Source of the DNA: Pokkaliibacter sp. MBI-7
GTDB lineage: Bacteria; Pseudomonadota; Gammaproteobacteria; Pseudomonadales; Balneatricaceae
Assembly (NCBI RefSeq): GCF_029846635.1
Contig: NZ_JARVTG010000002.1
Span: forward strand, 2,087,501-2,151,500
DNA: 64,000 nucleotides
Direction of reading: 5' to 3'
Both the position numbers and the translations under genes were made by a program. Below, in pieces: positions 54,423 through 63,309 of the stretch. The notes under the pieces were generated by a model. It searched no databases, was not told the origin of the DNA, and saw only the letters and a list, made by a program, of their open reading frames with translations. The stretch's first letter is position 1. Every line of letters starts with the position of its first letter.

Positions 54423-54785
54423 ATGATGAATTCACCTGCTCGTACTACTTCGTTCACCGCTGTCACGCTGTTTCAGGCAACACCTCGTGCTCCACAGGAG
54501 ATCGAGGCGCTGAAACTGCGCTGGCGTCAGGGTGGCCGGTTGTGGAATATCGAAAACTCAGACGGTTTTGAGGCTCACTTTGTGGAGCTGCTGGCCTATA
54601 GGCTTGAGTGTGAAGCGAACTCTTACGTAAAACGGAAAGAGCAAGCGGATCAGCATGAGCTGACCTTGTTGGCTGATCGTTTGGGGTGTCCTGACAACCT
54701 GGCTTTGGCCCGGTATGTGCTGAACCTGGAACGCGCTTTACTGCGCTTTGAAGAGCCCGGTCTGCGTCTGCAGTCCGTGCGCTGA
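54423..54785 (+). CDS. Small hypothetical ICE protein
   Basis: 120 residues from the ATG at 54423 (an adjacent ATG at 54426 is equivalent). Helical, mildly basic at the N-terminus. No recognised family. Confidence 0.55.
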   Translation: MMNSPARTTSFTAVTLFQATPRAPQEIEALKLRWRQGGRLWNIENSDGFEAHFVELLAYRLECEANSYVKRKEQADQHELTLLADRLGCPDNLALARYVLNLERALLRFEEPGLRLQSVR

Positions 54786-54819
54786 TCAGCGCTCCTCTCT
54801 CGTTACTGCTTTTCTTTCA

Positions 54820-54849
54820 CTGCCCATGGGGATCTGTCCCTATGGGCAG
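54820..54849 (+). promoter_or_regulatory. Leader hairpin 6
   Basis: CTGCCCATGGGGA (54820-54832) with TCCCTATGGGCAG (54837-54849), 13 pairs including one G-T, 45 bases before the next start codon. Confidence 0.65.
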
Positions 54850-54893
54850 ATTCCCTGCCGGCGCAACCGGGGTATTCACCCCAGAGGCCCGTT

Positions 54894-55205
54894 ATGGATG
54901 CCACTGTTCTGTCACTTTTTCAGTTCGCCGCCATGCTCATGCAGCGACGCGCTGCACAGTTTCCCATATATAAGTTCACGCACTCGGCCATGTTCTGGCC
55001 AGAGTGCCCCTGGGCTGAGCCCGGGGAGTGTGCCGTCGACTGGCGTTTGTTCGGTGGGTTGTCACCCACGGAAGTCGCTGCACTGTCCTCTACGGAGCGG
55101 CAGTGTGTGATGGATCTTTCTCTGTCACCCGTCTGGCAGCAGTGCGTCACTACGCTGTTTGCAGAGATGGATGTCTGGCTGTCATCAGAGGTGGCAGCTG
55201 CATGA
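54894..55205 (+). CDS. Small hypothetical protein upstream of radC
   Basis: 103 residues from the ATG at 54894 (AGAGG upstream). Three Trp/Cys-rich patches and an amphipathic C-terminal helix. The stop overlaps the radC start by four bases, so the two are coupled. Confidence 0.5.
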   Translation: MDATVLSLFQFAAMLMQRRAAQFPIYKFTHSAMFWPECPWAEPGECAVDWRLFGGLSPTEVAALSSTERQCVMDLSLSPVWQQCVTTLFAEMDVWLSSEVAAA

Positions 55206-55660
55206 GTTTCTCTCTCAGTGCGGAAGAGCGCGCGATTATTGATCAGGCGAAAGCCATTCTGATGGGGGCCCTGCGCGAGCCAGGTACCGCGATTCACGAA
55301 CCGGACGCAGCACGCGATTATCTGCGGCTGCAGCTGGCCGCCCGTGAGCGTGAGGTGTTTGCAGTGCTGTTTCTTGATACCCGACACAGGGTCATCCGTT
55401 ACGACGAGCTGTTTTTCGGCAGCCTTGATGAAACGCCGGTGTACCCACGTGAAGTGATCAAGCTGGCTCTGCAACGCAATGCTGCAGCGGTGATCTTTGC
55501 ACACAACCATCCCAGCGGGGATGCTTCGCCCAGTGACGCCGATATCGACTTAACCCGACGCCTTAAGGAGGCGCTGGCACTGGTAGATATCCGTGTACTG
55601 GATCACATGGTTATAGGCCGTGAATCTGTCACCTCTATGGCAGAACTCGAACTGTGTTAA
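55202..55660 (+). CDS. radC: RadC family JAMM-domain protein of the element
   Basis: 152 residues from the ATG at 55202. It has the MPN+/JAMM metal site FAHNHPSGDASPSDADI, the usual RadC signature, and RVLDHMVIG near the end. It lacks the N-terminal helix-hairpin-helix region of chromosomal RadC (about 220 residues), as usual for ICE versions. The biochemical role is unsettled; mobile elements carry it widely. Confidence 0.92.
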   Translation: MSFSLSAEERAIIDQAKAILMGALREPGTAIHEPDAARDYLRLQLAAREREVFAVLFLDTRHRVIRYDELFFGSLDETPVYPREVIKLALQRNAAAVIFAHNHPSGDASPSDADIDLTRRLKEALALVDIRVLDHMVIGRESVTSMAELELC

Positions 55661-55693
55661 CTCAACCACTCAACATAACCTTTGGAGGCCACC

Positions 55694-55924
55694 ATGGCTG
55701 AACTGACTCAACCAATGACCCAGACGCAATACCTGCAACTGCAGGCAGAGTATGAACAATTGGACCTCATATGCGCGATGGGCCAGGAGACCGACGATAC
55801 GTTTCTGCGTATCGCCGAACTCAACCGTCTGATGGACGACTCGCCATGGACATTGGTCCCCGGCGAGGGATGTATTCTCAAAACCCAATGGGATGCGCTG
55901 TTGGCTGCGTCAGCAGCAAACTGA
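55694..55924 (+). CDS. Small hypothetical ICE protein
   Basis: 76 residues from the ATG at 55694 with GGAGG just upstream. Acidic, helical, with a short repeat of Gln/Leu at the start. No recognised family. Ends before a terminator. Confidence 0.5.
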   Translation: MAELTQPMTQTQYLQLQAEYEQLDLICAMGQETDDTFLRIAELNRLMDDSPWTLVPGEGCILKTQWDALLAASAAN

Positions 55925-55959
55925 TCCTTTCTCTTTGGTCGTGATAAACGACGTGATGC

Positions 55960-55984
55960 ACGGCTCCTTCGGGGGCCGTTTTTG
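55960..55984 (+). terminator. Rho-independent terminator
   Basis: ACGGCTCC-TTCG-GGGGCCGT with a stable tetraloop and a run of T, closing the radC operon. Confidence 0.8.
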
Positions 55985-56055
55985 TTTTGGTGGGGCTTAA
56001 TGACGTGTTTTGTAACCCTGAAACTTTGTAACTCAGCGGTATTTGTCTATATGAT

Positions 56056-56078
56056 TTATATTGTCACGCTTAATATAA
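56056..56078 (+). promoter_or_regulatory. AT-rich inverted repeat, candidate operator
   Basis: TTATATT (56056-56062) and AATATAA (56072-56078) are separated by nine bases, about 70 bases upstream of the next gene, in the only AT-rich promoter-like stretch of this section. Confidence 0.35.
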
Positions 56079-56145
56079 GCCACCAGCACCACCGCACGTT
56101 GCGCTATGAATGCATTCGGGACGGGAGAGACGGCTACGGAGAACG

Positions 56146-57042
56146 ATGATGATACCGACTGACTACCATGACGATCCTAAACTCACTCTGCTGACAGAAC
56201 AGCTGTATGAGCTGCAGGTGCCTGCCAGCGTGTGTTTGTATGTGTTGTTGCGGAAACGCGGTATCAAATTAGGTTTTCTCGCTGATTTTGTCGGTATGCC
56301 CCGCTCTACGCTGATAGATAAGCTGGAGATACCCAGCCATCGTCGCCCCGAGATCTATACCCGTATGCAGCTGGATGTTCGTACCGCGCTGGGGGTCGAT
56401 ATGATCGGCATCTATCAGGAGGCGGTGTTTGGTGGTGCAGGCTATGCCTATGATTACCCTGCTGTTGTGGCGGCACTGTACGAGGCCAATGTTGAAGGGC
56501 CAATCGTCCTGTATGTCCTGTTTAAGTTGTTGCAACAACACCGCGGTGAAGCGGAAAAAGAACGGATGGTCGCTTCCCTGCTACAGCAGGTTGGGATGGA
56601 TCACGGTAGTAGTAATCCGGGTACCTTTTTAGGATTGAAGCTCGGTGGGCATGCCGCACTGACACAGCTGCTGGCCGATATTTTCGGGGTGGATGTCGCC
56701 GCCCTGTATGGCAAAACGAAGACCTCATGGCCCAAACGGGACACTTCAGAGTGCGCTATTGATCCTGAGCAGTTGGTCGCAGAGTTACCCGGCAGCTATT
56801 ACTCGGCCAAGTCGATGGAAGAGCTGGATGCCCAGCGTTTGGACGAGTACCGCCAGATGATTTCCAGGGGCCGTAATGCACTGGAGGTGGCGCGGGAGAT
56901 GCTGAGTCACAATGTCATGATCAGAGATATTGCACTTGTGGTCGGCAAGTCTTCTGAAAATATATGTATGCAAATTCCCAAATCTGAGCGTGACGCACTA
57001 CGCCGCCAGGGTATCGAGCGCACGGCCACGACCTCCAGTTAA
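56146..57042 (+). CDS. Hypothetical ICE protein, possible DNA-binding regulator
   Basis: 298 residues from the ATG at 56146 (GGAGAACG upstream; an ATG at 56110 is a less likely start). Two similar helical halves seem present (YVLLRKRGIKLGFLADFVGM and YVLFKLLQQHRG onwards). A C-terminal stretch (ALEVAREMLSHNVMIRDIALVVGKSSENI) resembles a helix-turn-helix. Family not recognised. It has its own promoter region and terminator, just ahead of the transfer genes, which suits a regulator. Confidence 0.5.
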   Translation: MMIPTDYHDDPKLTLLTEQLYELQVPASVCLYVLLRKRGIKLGFLADFVGMPRSTLIDKLEIPSHRRPEIYTRMQLDVRTALGVDMIGIYQEAVFGGAGYAYDYPAVVAALYEANVEGPIVLYVLFKLLQQHRGEAEKERMVASLLQQVGMDHGSSNPGTFLGLKLGGHAALTQLLADIFGVDVAALYGKTKTSWPKRDTSECAIDPEQLVAELPGSYYSAKSMEELDAQRLDEYRQMISRGRNALEVAREMLSHNVMIRDIALVVGKSSENICMQIPKSERDALRRQGIERTATTSS

Positions 57043-57074
57043 CCCGTTAATCCTTTTTTGATGTTGTTGACCGA

Positions 57075-57107
57075 ATGGGGCTCCGCGTGAGCCCCATTTT
57101 GTTTTTT
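57075..57107 (+). terminator. Rho-independent terminator
   Basis: ATGGGGCTC (57075-57083) with GAGCCCCAT (57089-57097), a five-base loop, then TTTGTTTTTT. Confidence 0.85.
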
Positions 57108-57204
57108 GGGGCCATAAACCCTCGCTTGCTCCGTTAGGTTTGTTTACTGACGCGCTCAGTCGCCTGCGGCACTGTGCCTCGCACAACGTTGTCGCGAGGT
57201 TCAT

Positions 57205-57867
57205 ATGTACACCCCTATCCGCTATCGCTATCCGATCATCGCTATTGCGCTGGCCGTACTGGCTGGCTGCGCCCAGCAGCAACCTAAACCTACCCCTGAA
57301 CCCGTATCGGTCAGCCCCTACCTGATAAATCCTGATGTCTACGCAGGTCAGGTGCCGGGTGTGGCGCCGAGTGCGTCTCCCAGTACCGTGACCTACGGCC
57401 GGTATACCCAGGTGTCGGTCGGTCCCAACGCCGCGCAAATTGATCTGATGGCGCAGATCGTCGACATCCAGATCCCCACCTCGATGTCGCCCACACTGGG
57501 CGATGCTGTGCGTTATGTCCTGGCCAAGTCGGGCTACTCCCTGGCGGCGCCTTCCTCCGTGACCGACCCGCTCTATACCGCGGAGCTGCCTGCACCGCTT
57601 TACCGCATTGAGTCGATGACACTCCGGGATGCACTGCAGGTGCTCGGAGGTCCTGCCTGGCAGGTGCAAGTGGATGAATTGCACCGCATGGTGCAGTACG
57701 TGCCACGCCCAGGCTATGCCGCGTCGGCAGAGGTGGTGGATGTCAGCGCGCCGGCGCTGGCGACAGTGACGGTGGGTCAGGTGAGTGAAGCCGGCGCGGT
57801 GGGTGAGATGGGGGCCGCCTCGGTGCCCTCTCCTGTGCGTCCGCGTCGTCAGTCCGGTGAGCAGTGA
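57205..57867 (+). CDS. pilL: Conjugative transfer lipoprotein PilL (TIGR03748-like)
   Basis: 220 residues. Lipoprotein signal with lipobox LAGCAQ (Cys near 23), then a proline-rich linker and the TIGR03748 domain (DLMAQIVDIQIP, TLGDAVRYVLAKSGYSL, LPAPLYRIESMTLRDALQVLGGPAWQV), a secretin-associated PilL N-domain. In this ICE class it opens the transfer region and anchors the type IV machine at the outer membrane. It overlaps the region of the next start. Confidence 0.85.
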   Translation: MYTPIRYRYPIIAIALAVLAGCAQQQPKPTPEPVSVSPYLINPDVYAGQVPGVAPSASPSTVTYGRYTQVSVGPNAAQIDLMAQIVDIQIPTSMSPTLGDAVRYVLAKSGYSLAAPSSVTDPLYTAELPAPLYRIESMTLRDALQVLGGPAWQVQVDELHRMVQYVPRPGYAASAEVVDVSAPALATVTVGQVSEAGAVGEMGAASVPSPVRPRRQSGEQ

Positions 57868-57878
57868 GGAGCACGGCC

Positions 57879-58694
57879 ATGAGTCAGGATAATCAACCCT
57901 CTGCACTGGATGTGCTCGATGACAACCAGCCCATTATTCAGCAGGCACCTCATCAGTCGTCGATAGCGGCGGAATCCCATCGTGGTGGGCGTGCTGTATC
58001 GCGCTCCGGTAACGGCCTTGCCGTACTGGCGCTGTTCTCGGGGGTGCTGGCGTTAGCGGTATCAGGTTTTGGCATCTACCAGAACCTGCAACTGGGTTCG
58101 AGCGACCGGCAACAATCAGCGGTAATTAATGCTCAGGCCCAGGCGGTGGAGAAGGAGTTGAATGAGCTTCGCAGCTATACCACGGGTCTGGAACAGAAAT
58201 TGACGGCATTGTCGTCCACCTCAAATGGTCTGGTCGGGCTGGCGAGTCGAATCGATCAACTGGAGCGCAGCCAGGGAGCCGGCAGTGCCATGACCGAGGA
58301 GTTACACAAGGCGCTGGCCGGACTCGGTGACCGTCTGGGAGTGGCGGAATCATCACTCACGGTGATGTCGGCCCGTCTCGATGCGCAGTCTGCTCAGGTG
58401 GAGGCCAATGCCGCTGCCGCTGTTCAGGCACGGCAGGTCACGGTGGCTTCTGCAAAAAAGCCGGTGACCCGCACGAGTAAGCCACGGGTCCTGACGCCCC
58501 CCTTTGTGGTACTGGGGGCTGAGGTGCGGGGCGGTGAGTCCTTTTTATCCGTCGCGCCCTCGGCGACCTCATCGTTATCGCAGGTCGTGTTGCTGAAAGT
58601 GGGGAGCGTGTATTCCGGCTGGAAATTGCAGTCACTGGGTGATGGACGCGCTGTATTTAACGTCAGCGGGCGTAGCCAGGAGGTGGCGTTATGA
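57879..58694 (+). CDS. Membrane-anchored coiled-coil protein of the transfer region
   Basis: 271 residues from the ATG at 57879 (GAGGAGC upstream). A cytoplasmic N-terminus, one membrane helix (about residues 50-70), a coiled coil (about 80-190) and a C-terminal beta domain (PFVVLGAEVRGGESFLSVAP to SLGDGRAVFNV) resembling PilP or GspC homology regions. That order suits an inner-membrane platform protein linking to PilL. The family name is not known to me. Confidence 0.6.
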   Translation: MSQDNQPSALDVLDDNQPIIQQAPHQSSIAAESHRGGRAVSRSGNGLAVLALFSGVLALAVSGFGIYQNLQLGSSDRQQSAVINAQAQAVEKELNELRSYTTGLEQKLTALSSTSNGLVGLASRIDQLERSQGAGSAMTEELHKALAGLGDRLGVAESSLTVMSARLDAQSAQVEANAAAAVQARQVTVASAKKPVTRTSKPRVLTPPFVVLGAEVRGGESFLSVAPSATSSLSQVVLLKVGSVYSGWKLQSLGDGRAVFNVSGRSQEVAL

Positions 58695-59473
58695 CGCCGC
58701 TAAAGTGGCTGGTAATGGGAGTGTCGCTGTCGGTTGTGGGTCAGTGTCTGGCAGGTTCTGTGGGTACCTCTCGCGCGGAAACGTCACAGATGACCCAGTC
58801 TCAGGGGGCGCAATCACAAGCCGTCGATTCCTCTGCAACCGCAGCGGAGTGGGGGCTGAGCGCCGGTGAGTGGACGCAATATCAGCAGGCCATGGCCGGT
58901 CAGCGGGGGATCTGGTCGCCGGGGCTGGACCCGATTACCACCCTTGGGGTCACCGCTAAGACAGACGCAGAGAGACGGCGTTTCGCCGAGCTGTTTGTCA
59001 AAGCCGAGGCGGTGCGGGTGGAGAAAGAACTCGCCTTCCAGAAAGCGGTTGATGCGGCCTGGGCACGGCTACTCCCCACCACGCAGCCCATCATGGGGCT
59101 GGCCAGTTCGTCACCTGCTTCTTCAGCGTCACCTTTTGGTCAGCCTGCGGTGCCATCGGTGGGGGTGATGAGCGCCGGACGAGTCTCATTATTTGTGCGT
59201 GATAACTGCGTGCTCTGTGATCGTGAGCTGAAAAAGCTGCTGAGCCAGAACCGCCCGATCGACATCTATCTGGTCGGCAGTGAGGGTAACGACCGAACCA
59301 TTCAGTTGTGGGCACTGGCACGGGGGATCAGCCCCGCCGCCGTCAAGTCAAAGCAGATCACCCTCAACCATGATAACGGCACCTGGGCATCCATGGCCGG
59401 AGCTGCTCATGCCGGTGATTTGCCCGGTCTTATGCAACAGGTCGCCGGTGAGTGGCGAATCGTGCACGAATGA
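58691..59473 (+). CDS. Integrating conjugative element protein, TIGR03759-like
   Basis: 260 residues with a signal peptide (MTPLKWLVMGVSLS, cleaved near GSVG). A conserved N-terminal half (WGLSAGEWTQYQQAMAGQRG, LDPITTLGV, ERRRFAELFVKAEAVRVEKE) and a thioredoxin-like C-terminal half with a CVLC motif in RDNCVLCDREL are typical of this family. It is a periplasmic protein of the GI-type transfer system; disulphide chemistry is an inference. Overlaps its neighbours on both sides by four bases. Confidence 0.82.
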   Translation: MTPLKWLVMGVSLSVVGQCLAGSVGTSRAETSQMTQSQGAQSQAVDSSATAAEWGLSAGEWTQYQQAMAGQRGIWSPGLDPITTLGVTAKTDAERRRFAELFVKAEAVRVEKELAFQKAVDAAWARLLPTTQPIMGLASSSPASSASPFGQPAVPSVGVMSAGRVSLFVRDNCVLCDRELKKLLSQNRPIDIYLVGSEGNDRTIQLWALARGISPAAVKSKQITLNHDNGTWASMAGAAHAGDLPGLMQQVAGEWRIVHE

Positions 59474-59733
59474 GGCCGGTCACTGTGACGGCCGCTCTCC
59501 TGCTCTGGGGCATTTCACTGTTGCCTGGCGTGGCGACAGCTGCCCGTTTTGTGCCTCCGCCGTCGTTTCAGATGGTAGCCCAGGAGGCAGCCGTTCCCGA
59601 TGTGCTGCTGTACGCCCTGACGCAAACCGAGAGCAATGCCGGTTTGGTGGATGGCAGCTTCAGTCCGTGGCCATGGACACTGAATGTCGCGGGTAAAGGG
59701 TTTCGTTATCACTCCCGTGCTGAGAGATGTTAA
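59470..59733 (+). pseudogene. Truncated lytic transglycosylase (SLT) of the transfer region
   Basis: 87 codons from the ATG at 59470 that overlaps the previous stop. Signal peptide, then the SLT start with the catalytic Glu in ALTQTESN and SPWPWTLNVAGKGFRYHSRAERC. Family members run to about 180-200 residues, with a DVGLGQVN-like stretch and later motifs. All of these are missing here; the frame stops at 59733 and the downstream sequence does not continue the domain in another frame. It is probably the remnant of a deletion. Confidence 0.65.
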
Positions 59734-60341
59734 CGACTCGTGTAGGCAAGAGCCGTCTGGTTGAGCTGGCCCTGCGGCAGGCGCTGGATGAGGATCGCCC
59801 TCCCCGCCCCACGTCACTGCATGCGGATCCTGCCGGCATGGCCGAAGAGGGGCTGGCGTTCAGCCAGGCCTGGGCCCGGCTGAGCATGCACCCGGATCTG
59901 TCGCGCTGCGCATCCGGGGTGGCCGCACAGGTGGTGGAAGATGCGTCCAGGGCGTTGATTCCGCTGGTGCGCCGGGCACGGGGGGTACTGGGCGAATCAA
60001 TGAGCAATACGGATCTGCAGGCGGTGATGTGTGATCGCTCAGGGTTGTTTGCCCTGTGTGAACGATATACCGCGCACTACCTGGATGTGATGCAGCCCCT
60101 CACCTGGATGCTGGTGTCCGACCGGCAGGCACAGCTGCACCGCTCTGCCATTCCCCGTGAGTGTGCGGGACGGGATGCTCGTATGATCGCCATCGTGCAG
60201 CTGGTTCGGGAACGGCAACTGCGGATAGATGATGGGCTCTGTGCAGCGCTGATACGGCTGCTGGGGTTCAGTGCCGAGCGGGTGTGTCTGTTACTGACGG
60301 CAGCACAGGCATTGTTGGCTGACGAGGGAGCAGAGGCGTGA
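59727..60341 (+). CDS. Hypothetical protein between the SLT remnant and traD
   Basis: 204 residues from the ATG at 59727, overlapping the SLT remnant. It begins LTTRVGKSRLVELALRQ, strongly reminiscent of the Walker A segment of TraD (GTTRVGKTRLAELMVTQ), but lacks the first Gly and the rest of a P-loop domain. The remainder is helical with a Cys-containing middle. The N-terminus may be new, created by the same deletion; an internal start is possible. Coupled to traD. Confidence 0.45.
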   Translation: MLTTRVGKSRLVELALRQALDEDRPPRPTSLHADPAGMAEEGLAFSQAWARLSMHPDLSRCASGVAAQVVEDASRALIPLVRRARGVLGESMSNTDLQAVMCDRSGLFALCERYTAHYLDVMQPLTWMLVSDRQAQLHRSAIPRECAGRDARMIAIVQLVRERQLRIDDGLCAALIRLLGFSAERVCLLLTAAQALLADEGAEA

Positions 60342-62566
60342 CCGACAAGCATGTTATTGAGTCGTTGCTGCGCCCGGCGGTGGAGCTTAATACCGTGGCA
60401 GTGGCCGTATCTGCGGCCTTTGTGTCTGCCACCGCGCCCTGGTCGCTGGCTCTCACGCCGTCGGTAGGCTACGGGGTGGCGTGCGGCTTTGGTGTACTTG
60501 CCTGGGTGCGCTGGAATGAGGCGTCGGTGGTACTGCGCTACCGCCGTAATATGCGTCGCCTGCCCACGTTTGAAATGACGAGCACTCAGATTCCGACCAG
60601 TCGTAGTGGGTTGTATTTGGGCATGGGCTTTCGCTGGGATCAGCGTCATACCCAGCGGCTGCATTCTGCCCTGGAGCCCGAGGTACGCAAGTACGTCGAA
60701 CAGCCGGCAGCGTGGCATAAGGCACGTCGTCTGGAGGCGCGCCTGGGCGACTCCGACCGCCTGATCGCCCGCAGCATTGTGCGGCTACTGAGCTGGGATC
60801 ATGTGATCAATCCGGTACGCCCCTTGCCGCCGGTGGGTGGCAGCCCGCTGTATCACGCGGTGGAGCCAGATGAACATGAGGTGCTGTTGCCGCTCCGTGA
60901 GCGCGTCGGTCATACCCTGGTACTCGGCACCACCCGCGTCGGTAAAACCCGACTGGCTGAGTTGATGGTGACCCAGGATATCCGTCGCGGGGAAACCACC
61001 ATTTTCTTTGACCCTAAAGGCGACGCTGACATGCTGCTGCGCATGTGGGCCGAGGCTCGACGGGCGGGTCGTGAGGATTCGTTTTATGTGTTTCACCTCG
61101 GCTGGCCAGAAATCTCAGCCCGCTATAACGCCGTGGGACGTTTCGGGCGTATCTCGGAGGTGGCCAGCCGTATCTCCGGGCAGCTGTCGGGGGAGGGCAA
61201 TAGCGCCGCATTTCGCGAATTTGCCTGGCGCTTCATCAATATCATCGCACGGGCCCTGGTGGCGCTGGGGCGGCGACCCGACTACCTGCAAATCAGTCAG
61301 CACGTCGTCAACATCGATGCCCTGTTTCTGGATTACGCCACCTGGTATTTCCGTGATGACCCCGAGGCCTTCAAAACCATCGCGGATATGGAAGGCCGCA
61401 TTAACGAAAAAAATACGCCACGCCATATGCAGGGGAGAGAGAAACGCGTCATTGCGCTCGAACAGTTCCTGACCATGAAGCGCATTTATGATCCTGTCAT
61501 GGATGGCCTGAAGTCAGCCGTGCGCTACGACAAGACCTATTTCGACAAGATCGTAGCATCGTTGCTGCCGCTGCTTGAAAAGCTCACCAGCGGCAAGATC
61601 GCGCAACTGTTGGCCCCCAACTATCTTGACCTGAGCGACCCGCGCCCGATCTTCGACTGGCAGCAGATTATCCGTAAGCGCGGCATTGTCTATGTCGGCC
61701 TCGATGCCTTGTCGGACCCGGAGATCGCTGCAGCAGTCGGTAACTCCATGTTCGCCGACCTGGTCTCGGTCGCCGGCCATATCTACAAATTTGGTATTGA
61801 TGACGGTCTGCCGGCACTGCCAGCCGATGCAAAAGCTACGCGCAGCAGCGCCGTGATTAACCTCCATGCTGATGAGGTCAACGAGTTGATGGGCGATGAG
61901 TTTGTGCCGCTGATCAACAAAGGCGGCGGTGCCGGCATTCAGGTCACGGCGTACACCCAGACGGCATCGGACATCACAGTAAAAATGGGCAGCACCGCCA
62001 AGGCGGGCCAGGTCGTGGGTAACTTCAACAATTTGATCATGCTGAGGGTGAGGGAGACGGCTACGGCTGAGCTGCTCACCAGTCAGCTGGCGAAAGTCTC
62101 GGTGAAAGCCAAGACGCTCACGTCGCGTTCCAACGATAACTCCAACCCGAACGACGATATCGACTTCACCAGTGCCACGCACGATGCCATCAGTACGACG
62201 AGTGTGCCGATGATTGAGCCCAACGCCATCATTAATCTGCCAAAAGGGCAGGCGTTTGCCCTGCTGGAAGGCGGACAGCTGTGGAAAATCCGCATGCCAC
62301 TGCCGGGGCGTGATGCCTCCGACGAGGCGCTGGTACCCAAATCCATTGCGGATCTGGCAGCTCGTATGCGAGAGGAATACCACACTGGGGAGGGATGGTG
62401 GCAGGCCAGTGGCGGCATGCAGCTGAACACCCTGCCTGCCGAACTGCAGGGCTGGCTGGACAGTCACCAACAGGTCGGGCATGAAGCGGAGGACCATGAG
62501 CCCTGGGATGAGCTGCATATGCAGGGGCTGGAGCAGTCGGCACAGCAGATGGGAGGTGACAACTAA
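60338..62566 (+). CDS. traD: Conjugative coupling factor TraD (PFGI-1 class)
   Basis: 742 residues from the GTG at 60338. Two N-terminal membrane helices (about residues 22-70), Walker A GTTRVGKTR at 197-205, the DPKGDAD strand, Walker B-like VINLHADEVNELMGDEF, and RecA-like C-terminal motifs (QTASDITVKMGSTAKAGQVV). TraD is the VirD4-type ATPase that delivers the relaxase-DNA complex to the secretion channel. The length and the DPKGDAD region fit the TIGR03743 subfamily of SXT/PFGI-type elements. Its stop overlaps the next ATG by one base. Confidence 0.95.
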   Translation: MTDKHVIESLLRPAVELNTVAVAVSAAFVSATAPWSLALTPSVGYGVACGFGVLAWVRWNEASVVLRYRRNMRRLPTFEMTSTQIPTSRSGLYLGMGFRWDQRHTQRLHSALEPEVRKYVEQPAAWHKARRLEARLGDSDRLIARSIVRLLSWDHVINPVRPLPPVGGSPLYHAVEPDEHEVLLPLRERVGHTLVLGTTRVGKTRLAELMVTQDIRRGETTIFFDPKGDADMLLRMWAEARRAGREDSFYVFHLGWPEISARYNAVGRFGRISEVASRISGQLSGEGNSAAFREFAWRFINIIARALVALGRRPDYLQISQHVVNIDALFLDYATWYFRDDPEAFKTIADMEGRINEKNTPRHMQGREKRVIALEQFLTMKRIYDPVMDGLKSAVRYDKTYFDKIVASLLPLLEKLTSGKIAQLLAPNYLDLSDPRPIFDWQQIIRKRGIVYVGLDALSDPEIAAAVGNSMFADLVSVAGHIYKFGIDDGLPALPADAKATRSSAVINLHADEVNELMGDEFVPLINKGGGAGIQVTAYTQTASDITVKMGSTAKAGQVVGNFNNLIMLRVRETATAELLTSQLAKVSVKAKTLTSRSNDNSNPNDDIDFTSATHDAISTTSVPMIEPNAIINLPKGQAFALLEGGQLWKIRMPLPGRDASDEALVPKSIADLAARMREEYHTGEGWWQASGGMQLNTLPAELQGWLDSHQQVGHEAEDHEPWDELHMQGLEQSAQQMGGDN

Positions 62567-63309
62567 TGGCCCGTGCAGAACCGGTTGATCAGGCGGAACG
62601 TCAGCAGCAGCGACGGATCGGCTTCTTTGGTCGCGTGTTTGAGTTGCCAATCAGGGCGTTGGGTGTGCTGATGCTGTCGCTGTTTTTCAGCCTGGTGATG
62701 GAGTGGATCGGCATCGCGTTCTTCTACCCGGAACAGGGCTATACCCATGCTCAGCAGATGATGGAACAGGAGATGGGGTATTTCAGCTCAGGGTTTCGTC
62801 ACTCCCTGCTGCATAGCCAGCCGGTGGTGCTGGCCAGTGGCGTTGTGCAGAACGTGTATGAGTGGGCGTTTGTGAAGACCGGATTTATGGCCTTTGCCGA
62901 GCAGGCCAGACAGCCGATCCCAGCGGAGGCCGGTCATGTGCAGCGCTACAGCCTGCTGCTATTTCGGGTACTGGAGGACTATCTGCTGGCTGCCATGTAC
63001 ACCAGTTTAACGTTCATCACGCGCGTGATGATTCTGCTGCTGAGTATGCCGCTGTTTGGCTTAGCGGGAATGGTGGGCTTTGTGGATGGTCTGGTGCGAC
63101 GGGATCTGAGGCGTTTTGGCGCCGGGCTGGAGAGCTCGTTCTGGTACCACCACATCAAACGCTGGGTGGTACCGTCGTTTGTGCTGGTGTGGATCGTTTA
63201 TCTGTCGCTGCCGTTTTCGGTGCATCCGAATGTTGTACTGTTGCCCTGCTCTGCGCTGTTTGGGTTGATCGTGTCGCTGACGGTCGGCCAGTTCAAAAAG
63301 TATTTTTAA
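62566..63309 (+). CDS. Integrating conjugative element membrane protein, TIGR03747 (DUF4400)-like
   Basis: 247 residues, four or five membrane helices (about 28-52, 140-165, 165-185, 200-222, 222-240). Conserved pieces such as MEWIGIAFFYPEQGY, MYTSLTFITRVMILLLSMPLF and the GFVDGLVRRDLRRFGAGLESSFWYHH stretch (in two parts) match the family that follows traD in this ICE class. It is an inner-membrane component of the transfer apparatus. Confidence 0.85.
   Translation: MARAEPVDQAERQQQRRIGFFGRVFELPIRALGVLMLSLFFSLVMEWIGIAFFYPEQGYTHAQQMMEQEMGYFSSGFRHSLLHSQPVVLASGVVQNVYEWAFVKTGFMAFAEQARQPIPAEAGHVQRYSLLLFRVLEDYLLAAMYTSLTFITRVMILLLSMPLFGLAGMVGFVDGLVRRDLRRFGAGLESSFWYHHIKRWVVPSFVLVWIVYLSLPFSVHPNVVLLPCSALFGLIVSLTVGQFKKYF

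Noticed and set aside
51206..54849. CRISPR array
   Set aside because: The repeated leader stems are spaced by whole genes and vary in sequence; no regular spacer pattern or cas gene is present.
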